Below are positions 1 through 7,598 of a DNA stretch of 18,224 nt, one piece after another. A program made the translations under genes and the position numbers. Numbering within the stretch: position 1 is the stretch's first letter; the number at the start of each line of letters is the position of its first letter. Source of the stretch: Nitrospirae bacterium RBG_13_39_12 (GTDB taxonomy: Bacteria; Nitrospirota; Thermodesulfovibrionia; Thermodesulfovibrionales; SM23-35); contig MHEF01000013.1 in the NCBI GenBank assembly GCA_001805125.1, positions 14,047 through 32,270 on the forward strand, read 5' to 3'. The notes under the pieces were generated by a model. It had not been told where the DNA came from. It ran no database searches and saw only the letters and a program-made list of their open reading frames with translations.

Positions 1-633
1 TTGAGAGCCGATTTCGGAGCTATTTATCCGATCCAACCTTGAAACCTTTTTCTTGCACCTTTTAATTGCAGCTTTTGCAAGTTTATCACATCTTTCATTC
101 TCGGTATGATTATCATGTCCTTTGATCCACTCCCAGCTAATATCATGAAGATTTGCCAGATTAAGCAGTCTCTCCCAGAGGTCTTTGTTTATAACATTTT
201 TTTTCTGGCTGTTCCTCCAGTTGTTTTTAATCCATTTAAAGACCCAGACCGTCATACCACGAACAATATAATTTGAATCAGTAAACACTCTAGCCTTGCA
301 CGGTTTCTTCAGGGCCTCAAGTGCTTTAATCACAGCTGTTAGCTCCATACGGTTATTTGTAGTCATCGTTATACAACCAGAGAGTTCTTTTTCACGGGCG
401 TTGTACCTTAAAATAACACCGTAACCTCCAACACCCGGATTACCACTGCAAGCACCATCAGCAAAAATTTCTATAAATGGTTTCTCGTCCTTTTTCACCA
501 GAACACTTTTCTGTTGTTTTGAAATTTTGTTTATATATCTGTTTATATATAACAGAAACCAGGCTCCTTTTATATTACACTTTTCGTTGTTAATTTGTAA
601 CCTGTGAATTTCAATAATTGTTTTTTTGTGCAT
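1..633 (-). CDS. rnhA: Ribonuclease HI, 3' end cut by window edge
   Basis: Degrades the RNA strand of RNA-DNA hybrids in the cytoplasm. Read on the minus strand, the frame is open from ATG at 633 to the window edge (211 codons, no stop), so the C-terminus is missing. RNase H landmarks appear in order: ADGACSGNPG with the first catalytic Asp, NNRMELTAV with the Glu, FTDSNYIV with the second Asp, and WIKGH..H..NERCDKLA with the flexible-loop His and last Asp. All four acidic residues and the His are present, so it should be active. About 53 residues precede the catalytic fold (which starts near FIEIFADG). This extension is basic and is not a recognisable hybrid-binding domain. An in-frame GTG at 498 would remove most of it. 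Neither start has a convincing Shine-Dalgarno sequence. It is divergent from the glycosyltransferase at 711, with 77 bases between them. Confidence 0.9.
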   Translation of the reverse strand, partial: MHKKTIIEIHRLQINNEKCNIKGAWFLLYINRYINKISKQQKSVLVKKDEKPFIEIFADGACSGNPGVGGYGVILRYNAREKELSGCITMTTNNRMELTAVIKALEALKKPCKARVFTDSNYIVRGMTVWVFKWIKNNWRNSQKKNVINKDLWERLLNLANLHDISWEWIKGHDNHTENERCDKLAKAAIKRCKKKVSRLDRINSSEIGSQ

Positions 634-667
634 TATAACCAGGTGGTTTTTAAAAAGGCAGTTGGGA

Positions 668-673
668 TATAAT
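668..673 (+). promoter_or_regulatory. Possible -10 box for the GT2/wbaP genes
   Basis: A perfect TATAAT lies 37 bases before the ATG at 711, in the 77-base gap between divergent genes. No good -35 hexamer is found 16-18 bases upstream, so this is a weak call based on the -10 alone. The gap presumably also holds the rnhA promoter, but I could not place it. Confidence 0.25.
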
Positions 674-710
674 TAATAGTTCCTAACCCTATATGCTACA
701 ATAAAATCCC

Positions 711-1562
711 ATGAGGCTCTCTATTATAATACCTACACTAAATGCCAGTATATACATGGAGAAACTTCTTTCAATGCTCCAGTCGCAGGACACAAAATAC
801 TTTGAGCTAATAATTATAGACTCTTCATCAGAAGACAATACCGTAAATATAGCCAGGAGATTTGGGGCAAAGACGCTTGTGATCCCGAGACACACATTCA
901 ACCACGGGAGGACAAGAAATATAGCAGCTACGGAAGCAAAAGGTGATATACTTATTTTTATGACGCAGGATGCGCTGCCTCTGGAATATACACTTCTACG
1001 GAAACTTACAACCCCTTTGAAGATACCTGACATTGCAGCAACTTTTGGTAAACACGTTCCGAAGGCTACCGCATCACCGCTTGAGACATTTGCAAGGCAG
1101 TTTAATTACCCTGAAAAGGAATCAATTAAAGGAATTGATAAAATTAAGGAGTACGGAATTAAGACATTCTTTTTCAGTAATGTCTGCTCAGCCATTAAAA
1201 AAGATTTATTTTTAAAGGTTGGAAAGTTTCCTGAAGATATAAGTGCAAATGAAGATATGTTAATGGCAGCAAAATTGATCATAAATGGATATAAAATAGC
1301 TTATATACCCGAGGCAAAAGTTATCCATTCCCATAATTATTCGCTGTTTCAGCAATTCAGGCGTTATTACAATATCGGCTCATCGCTTAAGAACAACAGA
1401 TGGATTCTAGATTATACAAGGCCGGAAGACGAAGGAATCAGGCTGGTGAAAAAACAAATAAGTTTTGTTCTTAAACGGCACGACTACCTCTGGATACCTT
1501 ACATATTTCTGGAATCTGTGACAAAATATGCAGGGTACAAAATGGGGCTAATTAAAGGATGA
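711..1562 (+). CDS. Family 2 glycosyltransferase, rhamnosyltransferase-like
   Basis: A 283-residue cytoplasmic or membrane-associated glycosyltransferase of the GT-A fold. It begins with the GT2 signature LSIIIPTLNAS and has the nucleotide-binding Asp in ELIIIDSSSEDNT (about residues 32-44). The segment FNHGRTRNIAA, followed by GDILIFMTQDA (about residues 63-88), is typical of dTDP-rhamnosyltransferases of O-antigen and EPS clusters. The TQD takes the place of the metal-binding DxD. NEDMLMAAK (about 205) matches the ED acid/base region. The substrate is an inference from this resemblance. The ATG at 711 is the first start and has no clear Shine-Dalgarno sequence. The stop overlaps the next gene as ATGA at 1559, so the pair is translationally coupled. 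It most likely adds a sugar to the lipid-linked glycan begun by the next gene's product. Confidence 0.85.
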   Translation: MRLSIIIPTLNASIYMEKLLSMLQSQDTKYFELIIIDSSSEDNTVNIARRFGAKTLVIPRHTFNHGRTRNIAATEAKGDILIFMTQDALPLEYTLLRKLTTPLKIPDIAATFGKHVPKATASPLETFARQFNYPEKESIKGIDKIKEYGIKTFFFSNVCSAIKKDLFLKVGKFPEDISANEDMLMAAKLIINGYKIAYIPEAKVIHSHNYSLFQQFRRYYNIGSSLKNNRWILDYTRPEDEGIRLVKKQISFVLKRHDYLWIPYIFLESVTKYAGYKMGLIKG

Positions 1563-3004
1563 TAGAAATAATTAAGCTTATAAGAAGGTTACTTCAGGTG
1601 TTCTGTTTGATAATCATTGATCTCTTTGCCCTTTATATATCTCTCCTAATAGCATGGACATTCAGAGCAGAGGTCTTGCCGTCCTTTACAACCCATCTGC
1701 CATTTTTCAAATTTTCCTATATCCATTTTATATCATTATGGTGGATTCCTGTAATCTTTACATTTTTTATATTTTACGAGGCCCTTTATGACAGTAACCT
1801 GCCTTTCTGGGACGAGACGAGAGATATAATAAAAGCGATTTCACTTGCGAGTATTACATTGATGGCTATAGTAACACTCGGGAAGATGGGTGACAGGGTA
1901 TCGCGTCTTGTTTTAATGGGTTTATGGGCTACATCCATATTTGTATTTCCGGTTTTGCGACTGTGGGGTAAAAAACTTCTTTATGTCATTGGGATCTGGA
2001 GAGAAAGGATACTGATACTCGGAGCAGGAAATGCAGGAAAACTTGTAATGGAAGGGCTCCTCAGAGAGAAACATATGGGTTACGACGTAATTGGATTTCT
2101 GGATGATGATGAACAAAAAAAAGGTAAAACCATCAACGGCAAAAAAGTTATCGGCAAGGTAACACAGTTCCCTAAGTTTATAAAGAATATGGGCATTAAA
2201 ACAGCTATAATTGCAATGCCTTCCCTGCCTCCTGAAAGACTTTCTGCGCTGACAGCCGGTATCCAAAATCATACTGCAAACACCATGGTCATACCTGATC
2301 TGAAAGGTATTGCACTGCTCAATACAGACCTCTTGCATCTTTTCCGTGAAGAGATATTTCTCATGAATATAAAGAACAACCTGAAATCTGTAACAAACAG
2401 GTTTATAAAGGTGATCTTTGACATTACACTCAGCATAATCTTAATGCCTTTCCTCCTGCCAGTTATCGGAATAATCGGGATAATAATACGCCTTGAGACA
2501 CCCGGTCCTTCTATTTATGCACACGACAGGATAGGCAAGAACAGACAAACTTTCAGGTGCTATAAATTCAGAACTATGTATAGAGATGCTGAAGAAAAAC
2601 TTAAAGATATATTAGACAAGAATGAAGAAATCCGTACGGAATGGCAAAATAACTGGAAGTTAAAGGACGACCCAAGAATAACGAGAGTGGGTCGTTTTCT
2701 CAGAAAGACTTCACTGGATGAACTCCCGCAAATATTAAACGTTATCAAAGGAGAAATGAGCCTTGTAGGCCCAAGGCCCTATCTGCCGAGGGAAAAATTT
2801 ATTATTGAAGAAAATCTCCATGTAATCTGCAGTGCAAAACCAGGGATAACAGGTCTCTGGCAAGTCTCCGGCAGAAGCGACACAGGATATAAATACAGGG
2901 TAAAACTTGATGCATGGTATATTATGAACTGGTCACTTTGGCTTGACATAGCAATAATCTTCAAGACAATAAGGGTAGTTTTGAAAACAGAGGGAGCATA
3001 TTGA
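1559..3004 (+). CDS. wbaP: Undecaprenyl-phosphate glycosyl-1-phosphate transferase (WbaP type)
   Basis: Transfers a sugar-1-phosphate (galactose or another hexose) from its nucleotide donor to undecaprenyl phosphate at the inner membrane, the first committed step of O-antigen or EPS repeat synthesis. The 481 residues match the full-length WbaP layout: N-terminal hydrophobic segments (about 12-35, 58-75, 92-108, 118-136), a cytosolic nucleotide-binding-like domain starting RILILGAGNAG (150-160), a membrane hairpin (about 285-311), and the catalytic domain. The catalytic part shows KFRTM (336-340), the Asp-Glu pair in SLDELPQ (385-391), VGPRP (403-407) and GITGLWQVSGR (429-439). The insertion before KDDPRITRVG is typical of WbaP rather than WcaJ. 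It overlaps the upstream glycosyltransferase gene by 4 bases with AAAGGA immediately ahead. Galactose specificity cannot be read from the sequence. Confidence 0.92.
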   Translation: MIEIIKLIRRLLQVFCLIIIDLFALYISLLIAWTFRAEVLPSFTTHLPFFKFSYIHFISLWWIPVIFTFFIFYEALYDSNLPFWDETRDIIKAISLASITLMAIVTLGKMGDRVSRLVLMGLWATSIFVFPVLRLWGKKLLYVIGIWRERILILGAGNAGKLVMEGLLREKHMGYDVIGFLDDDEQKKGKTINGKKVIGKVTQFPKFIKNMGIKTAIIAMPSLPPERLSALTAGIQNHTANTMVIPDLKGIALLNTDLLHLFREEIFLMNIKNNLKSVTNRFIKVIFDITLSIILMPFLLPVIGIIGIIIRLETPGPSIYAHDRIGKNRQTFRCYKFRTMYRDAEEKLKDILDKNEEIRTEWQNNWKLKDDPRITRVGRFLRKTSLDELPQILNVIKGEMSLVGPRPYLPREKFIIEENLHVICSAKPGITGLWQVSGRSDTGYKYRVKLDAWYIMNWSLWLDIAIIFKTIRVVLKTEGAY

Positions 3005-3016
3005 ATACAATGGTTA

Positions 3017-3025
3017 TGTTATAAT
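3017..3025 (+). promoter_or_regulatory. Extended -10 promoter ahead of gspE
   Basis: TGTTATAAT fits the extended -10 pattern (TG, one base, TATAAT) and lies in the 55-base gap between wbaP and gspE. No good -35 is found, as is usual for extended -10 promoters. Transcription would start near 3032, giving a leader of about 28 bases that contains GAGG at 3042-3045. It would let the gsp operon be expressed apart from wbaP. Motif seen; activity inferred. Confidence 0.5.
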
Positions 3026-3059
3026 TTATCATAAAATAAACAGAGGTTAGAAGCTAATA

Positions 3060-4586
3060 ATGATTAAAGACATTCCTTTTCTAAAATCAGAAGATCTGCC
3101 AAAAGTACCGCTTGTACTTAATACTATATCATCCCGTTTTATTCGAGAAAATAATATTATACCTTTAGACCTTAAGAACAACATATTAAAAGTTGTAATG
3201 TTAAAGCCTGAAGATACTTCCACGATTGATGCTCTGAGGGTAGCAACAGGAGCTGATATTGTAGTATACGCGTGTGAGAGTAAAATGCTTGAAGAGTATA
3301 TTTCTAAATTCTACGGGCAGGAATCACAAAATATAAACAGGATAATCGAAGATATAGGTGAAAAAGGCTTTGAATTTATTAAAGAAGAGGAAGAAGATAT
3401 AGGCCACCTTAAAGATCTTGCATCTGAAGCACCTATAATAAAACTGGTCAACTTGTTTATAACAAGAGCTATTGAAAGCAGGGCAAGCGATATTCATATT
3501 GAACCATTTGAGGACGAACTTAAGATCAGATACCGTATAGATGGTGTATTACACGACATTGAATCTACACCTAAAAGGCTTCAGGCCGCAATTGTATCAA
3601 GGATAAAAATCATGTCAAAACTTAATATTGCAGAGAGGAGACTGCCACAGGACGGCCGCATAAGGCTTAAAGTAGATGAAAGGGAGATAGACCTGAGGGT
3701 ATCCACAATCCCTGTGCTTTATGGCGAAAGTGTTGTAATGAGGATTCTCCACAAAGAAGGTATTGTGATAGAACTTAACCTCCTGGGATTCCCTTCTGAA
3801 ACCCTTTCCAATTTTAATACCCTTATCAAAAAACCAAACGGAATTATTCTTGTTACAGGCCCTACAGGAAGCGGAAAGACAACCACACTCTATGGTGCAC
3901 TGGACAAGATCAATTCGCCCGATAAAAAGATTATTACCGTTGAAGATCCAGTAGAATACCAGCTCAAAGGAGTAAACCAGATACAGGTAAAACCACAGAT
4001 AGGTCTTAATTTTGCAAATACTTTGAGACATATCGTCAGGCAAGACCCTGACATAATTATGATAGGTGAGATTAGAGACCTTGAGACAGCAGAGATAGCC
4101 ATACAATCAGCCCTCACAGGACATCTTGTCTTTTCAACCCTACACACAAATGATGCACCCAGTGCAATAACCAGACTTCTCGACATGGGAGTTGAGAACT
4201 TCCTTCTTTCCTCTACAGTCAGAGGGATCCTTGCACAGAGGCTTGTTAGGATTATTTGTCCATCCTGCAAAGGATTAGACTCGTCTTCTGCTGCCGACAA
4301 GGAAGGACTTAAACAAATTGGAATCGGCACTGACATCCCACTCTACTTTGGAAAAGGATGTGAAAAATGCTCTTTTACAGGATACTACGGCAGGAATGGT
4401 ATATTCGAATTGCTCTTTGTTGATGATGACATACGAAAACTGATCCTAAAAAATGCCGACTCAAACCAGATAAGAGAGTCAGCCAGACAGCATGGCATGA
4501 GAACTTTGCTTGAGGACGGAGCCGAGAAGATTAAGAAAGGCATAACAACCCTTAGCGAAGTTTTCAGGGTAACACAAGAGGTTTAG
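3060..4586 (+). CDS. gspE: Type II secretion ATPase GspE
   Basis: Hexameric cytoplasmic ATPase that drives pseudopilus assembly. The 508 residues contain an N-terminal MshEN/GspE-N domain (about 15-90, with the typical IPLDLKNNILKVVM stretch), a linker, and the secretion ATPase core. Motifs: Walker A GPTGSGKT (267-274), Asp box ITVEDPVEY (292-300), Walker B IIMIGEIRD (332-340), His box HLVFSTLHTND (355-365), and arginines in the IRYRIDG region (156-162). A tetracysteine zinc site, C400-x2-C403 and C434-x2-C437, is complete; it is shared by GspE and PilB. The neighbours gspF and the minor pseudopilin genes, with no pilT beside it, favour GspE over PilB. The ATG at 3060 has only a distant GAGG. 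Its stop overlaps the gspF start by one base (TAGTG). Confidence 0.95.
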   Translation: MIKDIPFLKSEDLPKVPLVLNTISSRFIRENNIIPLDLKNNILKVVMLKPEDTSTIDALRVATGADIVVYACESKMLEEYISKFYGQESQNINRIIEDIGEKGFEFIKEEEEDIGHLKDLASEAPIIKLVNLFITRAIESRASDIHIEPFEDELKIRYRIDGVLHDIESTPKRLQAAIVSRIKIMSKLNIAERRLPQDGRIRLKVDEREIDLRVSTIPVLYGESVVMRILHKEGIVIELNLLGFPSETLSNFNTLIKKPNGIILVTGPTGSGKTTTLYGALDKINSPDKKIITVEDPVEYQLKGVNQIQVKPQIGLNFANTLRHIVRQDPDIIMIGEIRDLETAEIAIQSALTGHLVFSTLHTNDAPSAITRLLDMGVENFLLSSTVRGILAQRLVRIICPSCKGLDSSSAADKEGLKQIGIGTDIPLYFGKGCEKCSFTGYYGRNGIFELLFVDDDIRKLILKNADSNQIRESARQHGMRTLLEDGAEKIKKGITTLSEVFRVTQEV

Positions 4587-5779
4587 TGCCGATTTTCTCT
4601 TATAGGGCAACCACAATGGAAGGCTCGATTGTGGAAGGCGCTATAGAAGCATCAGACGAAAAGTCTGCTATAGAAAAACTTAAGAACACAGGTATCATAC
4701 CTTTAAAAGTTGCCTCACCAGAAAAAGGCATGGGCAAAAGGATTACCTTAAGGTCTTCAAAAACCAACCTTCTGACATTTTCAACTGAACTTTCCGCACT
4801 TTTAAGTGCAGGACTTCCTTTGGATAGAAGCCTGAATATCCTCTCCGGGATATCAGAAAGCAAGGAAATGAAGAACATTATTCAATCCATCCTAAAATCC
4901 ATAAGGGAAGGCAGTTCTTTTTCTGATGCACTACAGAGGCATCCAAAAGTGTTTTCAAGGCTTTATATCAACATGATAAGGGCAGGTGAGGCAGGCGGCG
5001 TTCTTGATGTAGTGCTCGAAAAACTAAATGAATTTCTTGAATCCGCAAAAGAGTTAAAAGACCACATAATTTCTGTAATGATATATCCCATTTTTCTTGT
5101 TTTTGCCAGCGGACTCTCAATAATCATACTTCTAACCTATGTACTTCCGAAATTTTCCGTGATATTCGATGAACTTGGAGGCTCATTACCGTTATCAACT
5201 CAAATACTTCTTACAATCAGCAATGCTTTAAAATCATACTGGTGGTTTATATTATTGATTATAACAACCGGGTTGCTTATATTTAAGAATCATATAAAGT
5301 CTGCCAGTGGTAGATACAAATGGGACGCCTTCAAACTCAAAATGATGGGAGAAGTAATAAGAAAACTTGAGACCGCAAGGTTCTGCAGAACTCTGGGAAC
5401 ACTTCTAAAAAGCGGCGTGCCTCTTCTCCAGGCATTAAACAATGCAAAAGATGTGATAACTAACCAGGTGATAGCCTCTTCCATCGACGCCGTCTCAGAT
5501 GGAGCAAAAGAGGGTAAAGGTATCGCTGTACCATTGTCTGATGCTAATGTATTCCCTTCACTTGCACTTTCCATGATCAAGGTTGGAGAAGAAACCGGAC
5601 AACTGGATAATATGCTCATAAAGGTCGCAACCACATATGAGAAAAGCTTGAATGTAACAATAAAAAGATTTGTCAGCATTCTCGAACCAGTTATGATTCT
5701 TAGTATGGGACTGATTATCGGATTTATAATCATTTCAATGCTCATGGCTATTTTCAGCATAACAGAACTGCCATTTTAA
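4586..5779 (+). CDS. gspF: Type II secretion inner-membrane platform protein GspF
   Basis: Polytopic platform protein that couples GspE to pseudopilin insertion. The 397 residues start PIFSYRATT..G and hold two tandem GspF domains, about 65-187 and 265-390, each with the repeated signature (RAGEAGGVLDVVLEKL at 132-147 and KVGEETGQLDNMLIKV at 332-347). Three hydrophobic segments lie at about 165-188, 217-234 and 366-391, the usual GspF/PilC topology. The start is GTG at 4586, supported by AAGAGG five bases upstream and by the one-base overlap with the gspE stop, so the pair is translationally coupled. Canonical operons place gspG next; here a repeat element and then gspH follow. Confidence 0.95.
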   Translation: MPIFSYRATTMEGSIVEGAIEASDEKSAIEKLKNTGIIPLKVASPEKGMGKRITLRSSKTNLLTFSTELSALLSAGLPLDRSLNILSGISESKEMKNIIQSILKSIREGSSFSDALQRHPKVFSRLYINMIRAGEAGGVLDVVLEKLNEFLESAKELKDHIISVMIYPIFLVFASGLSIIILLTYVLPKFSVIFDELGGSLPLSTQILLTISNALKSYWWFILLIITTGLLIFKNHIKSASGRYKWDAFKLKMMGEVIRKLETARFCRTLGTLLKSGVPLLQALNNAKDVITNQVIASSIDAVSDGAKEGKGIAVPLSDANVFPSLALSMIKVGEETGQLDNMLIKVATTYEKSLNVTIKRFVSILEPVMILSMGLIIGFIIISMLMAIFSITELPF

Positions 5780-5814
5780 CCTAATGTCCTGTTTTATAAA
5801 TAACTTTACTGCTA

Positions 5815-5903
5815 TTGTGATTTCAAGCGAAGCAAGGAATTTTGTCTTGAGATTGCTTCCCCCGAAACAAGTTCGGGGTCGCAATGATACTGTAAAGAAG
5901 GAT
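5815..5903. repeat. REP-like palindromic element between gspF and gspH
   Basis: The 145-base gap after gspF contains a sequence unlike the flanking coding DNA. Its core is a hairpin: ATTGC (5852-5856) pairs with GCAAT (5881-5885), and CCCCGAA (5860-5866) with TTCGGGG (5872-5878) around the loop ACAAG. Upstream lies the GC-richer stretch AAGCGAAGCAAGGAATTTTG. Translated, the unit reads SSEARNF...RGRND, the pattern often seen when dispersed genomic repeats of environmental bacteria are read as protein. The hairpin is seen directly; that it is a multi-copy genomic repeat is inferred. It sits inside the gsp operon exactly where gspG is normally found, and it may attenuate or stabilise the mRNA. 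Outer boundaries are approximate. Confidence 0.6.
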
Positions 5904-5924
5904 CACAAAAACTATGCTAAAACA

Positions 5925-6377
5925 ATGAGAATGAAGAAAAACAAGGGTTTTACAATTCTTGAACTGATAGCCGTCATTTTCCTTATGACGCTCATTCTCG
6001 GCCTTTCCACAATATATTTTGCTAATATCCTTCCTTCAACTAAGTTCAATACAACAACAAGAGACATTTCAACAACCATCAGATACGCTAAGTCGCTTTC
6101 ACAGATTCAAGGAGAAAACAAGACAGTCACGATAGACCTTGACTCGAAAAAATATGGGATTGAAGGCATAGGATCAAAAGACATCCCAGATGACATTTAT
6201 ATTAAAGTAATAGATCCAATGTTAGGTGAGATTCAAGATGGGAAATATCACATCGTTTTAAATGCTATCGGTGGTATAGAAGGTGGAACAATTGTATTGT
6301 GGAACAACAAAAAGACAGTAAATATACAGATGGACCCAGTAGTAGGATCAGTGGTAATAAATGAACCGGCAATTTAA
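5925..6377 (+). CDS. gspH: Minor pseudopilin GspH
   Basis: A pseudopilin of the T2SS tip complex, processed by the prepilin peptidase and held in the inner membrane by its N-terminal helix. From ATG 5925 it has 150 residues: a short basic leader MRMKKNKG, then FTILE with the conserved Glu at mature position 5 and about 20 hydrophobic residues. The middle (TTRDISTTIRYAKSLSQIQ) and the end (GGTIVLWNNKKTVNIQMDP..G) fit GspH/FimT. The calcium-binding end and DPWG motif of the major pseudopilin GspG are absent. The frame is open back to 5784, but those extra 47 codons translate the REP-like element, so the start is placed at 5925 (or 5931). No strong Shine-Dalgarno sequence fits either; AAGAAGGA lies about 22 bases upstream. 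The gene overlaps gspI by 17 bases. Confidence 0.85.
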   Translation: MRMKKNKGFTILELIAVIFLMTLILGLSTIYFANILPSTKFNTTTRDISTTIRYAKSLSQIQGENKTVTIDLDSKKYGIEGIGSKDIPDDIYIKVIDPMLGEIQDGKYHIVLNAIGGIEGGTIVLWNNKKTVNIQMDPVVGSVVINEPAI

Positions 6378-6801
6378 CTGTTTTAATTCTCCACTGTCTC
6401 ACCGCTTTCTTGTATCACTCAATTCTTCTAAAGGATTCACTCTAATTGAAGTTCTTGTAGCAATGGCATTGTTAGGCATTGCGATAACAGTTGTGCTACA
6501 GCTCTTTTCTGCTAATTTAAGCGCTATATCTGCATCAGGGGATTATATATCTGCTTCCACTAAGGCAGCGGCAAAGATGAGAGAGATATTGGCTGATGAC
6601 AGTCTCTCTGAAAAATCATTGAGCGAGGTAACAGATGACGGATACAGGATAGAAGTCTCGATAACTGATGCCATTGAAGAACGGACAGAAAATCTTCAGA
6701 TAAAGCTTTTACAAATAGATCTAACAATCCACTGGACAAAGGGGATAAAAGATAAGTCTATAACATTGAGAACAATGAAAGTTGTAAACAAAGAAGTATG
6801 A
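6361..6801 (+). CDS. gspI: Minor pseudopilin GspI
   Basis: Minor pseudopilin that in known systems nucleates the GspI-J-K tip complex. It has 146 residues with a prepilin site SSKG/FTLIE (cleavage after G25) and Glu at mature position 5, followed by the hydrophobic helix VLVAMALLGIAITVVLQLF. The mature part, AAAKMREILADDSLSE followed by a beta-rich end, fits the GspI family (about 120 residues). The 25-residue leader is longer than the usual 6-10. No in-frame ATG, GTG or TTG lies closer to the cleavage site in a favourable position, so the ATG at 6361 is kept. It overlaps gspH by 17 bases and gspJ by 4 (ATGA), indicating coupled translation. Confidence 0.88.
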   Translation: MNRQFNCFNSPLSHRFLVSLNSSKGFTLIEVLVAMALLGIAITVVLQLFSANLSAISASGDYISASTKAAAKMREILADDSLSEKSLSEVTDDGYRIEVSITDAIEERTENLQIKLLQIDLTIHWTKGIKDKSITLRTMKVVNKEV

Positions 6802-7598
6802 GATACTTTATGAAACGTCTATTTTCTAAAATTATAAAACTGCGGACCGGTATATTAGCTTTACACTCTTTATCAGCAGAAGGTTATAAACTAAATTATC
6901 AAAAAAAACACTTAAAACAAAAAGAATTTTTAAACTGCAACCGACAACTGGCAGTCTATGACTCCCAAGATGGATTCACCCTTCTTGAACTGACTATTTC
7001 CATTGCAATTATAGGTATAATTGTTCTAATTATAGCAGGTGCTATGAGACTTGGATCCCGTTCGGTAGCCTCAGGAGAAGAGAGGATTGAGTCCCTTGAG
7101 AGAATACGGACTTCACTAAATATCATAGATTCCCAGATTCAATCCGAAATCCCGTTAACTTATATTGATGAAGATAGTAATAAAAAATATTATTTCAAAG
7201 GTGAGAAAGAATTTATGCAGTTTACTACAAACTATTCTATCTGGGGAGGAGAAAAAGGTTATGTGACAGCTACTTATAAAGTCGAGGCTGGAGAGAATGG
7301 AAAACAGATTTTATATGCAACAGAAAAGATTATAGGGTTAGAGGGCGAAAGGAGCACAAAACTCTTTGATACCTTTGAAAATATTTATTTTGAATATTTT
7401 TATAAAGACCCTGCAGAAGAAGAGGGTGAATGGGTAAACGAATGGACAGATGATGTTAATATCCCTGAAAAGATAAAACTCCATCTCGTTAAAGAAGCGC
7501 GCGACCTTTTTTTGGTTATCCCGTTAAGAACTACGGGAGTAATGACGCAAACATCTTTACGTAAATCTAAACTCAACCCCCCTGATGAAGAAGAATGA
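6798..7598 (+). CDS. gspJ: Minor pseudopilin GspJ with an unusually long leader
   Basis: Minor pseudopilin of the T2SS tip complex. The 266 residues contain a clear prepilin site SQDG/FTLLE (cleavage after G59), Glu at mature position 5 and a hydrophobic helix through about residue 83. The mature protein of about 207 residues fits GspJ, with the typical RIRTSLNIIDSQIQSEIP segment after the helix and a beta-rich C-terminal half. The 58-59-residue leader is basic and Lys/Asn/Gln-rich and has no counterpart in usual prepilins. Only ATG 6798 or ATG 6810 can start this frame, so the long leader is real unless a rare start codon is used. The gene overlaps gspI and gspK by 4 bases each. Confidence 0.88.
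   Translation: MRYFMKRLFSKIIKLRTGILALHSLSAEGYKLNYQKKHLKQKEFLNCNRQLAVYDSQDGFTLLELTISIAIIGIIVLIIAGAMRLGSRSVASGEERIESLERIRTSLNIIDSQIQSEIPLTYIDEDSNKKYYFKGEKEFMQFTTNYSIWGGEKGYVTATYKVEAGENGKQILYATEKIIGLEGERSTKLFDTFENIYFEYFYKDPAEEEGEWVNEWTDDVNIPEKIKLHLVKEARDLFLVIPLRTTGVMTQTSLRKSKLNPPDEEE

Noticed and set aside
689..1033. 114-codon minus-strand frame over the GT2 gene
   Set aside because: It lies antisense to a gene with clear GT2 motifs, has no recognisable domain or ribosome binding site, and its sequence looks like a translation shadow.
3615..4336. Two long minus-strand frames (163 and 148 codons) inside gspE
   Set aside because: They lie antisense to the most conserved part of gspE, including the Walker motifs; openness there reflects codon bias, and neither shows a domain.
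5290..5760. 156-codon minus-strand frame inside gspF
   Set aside because: Antisense to the second GspF domain with its membrane segments; the apparent protein has no motif or start signal.
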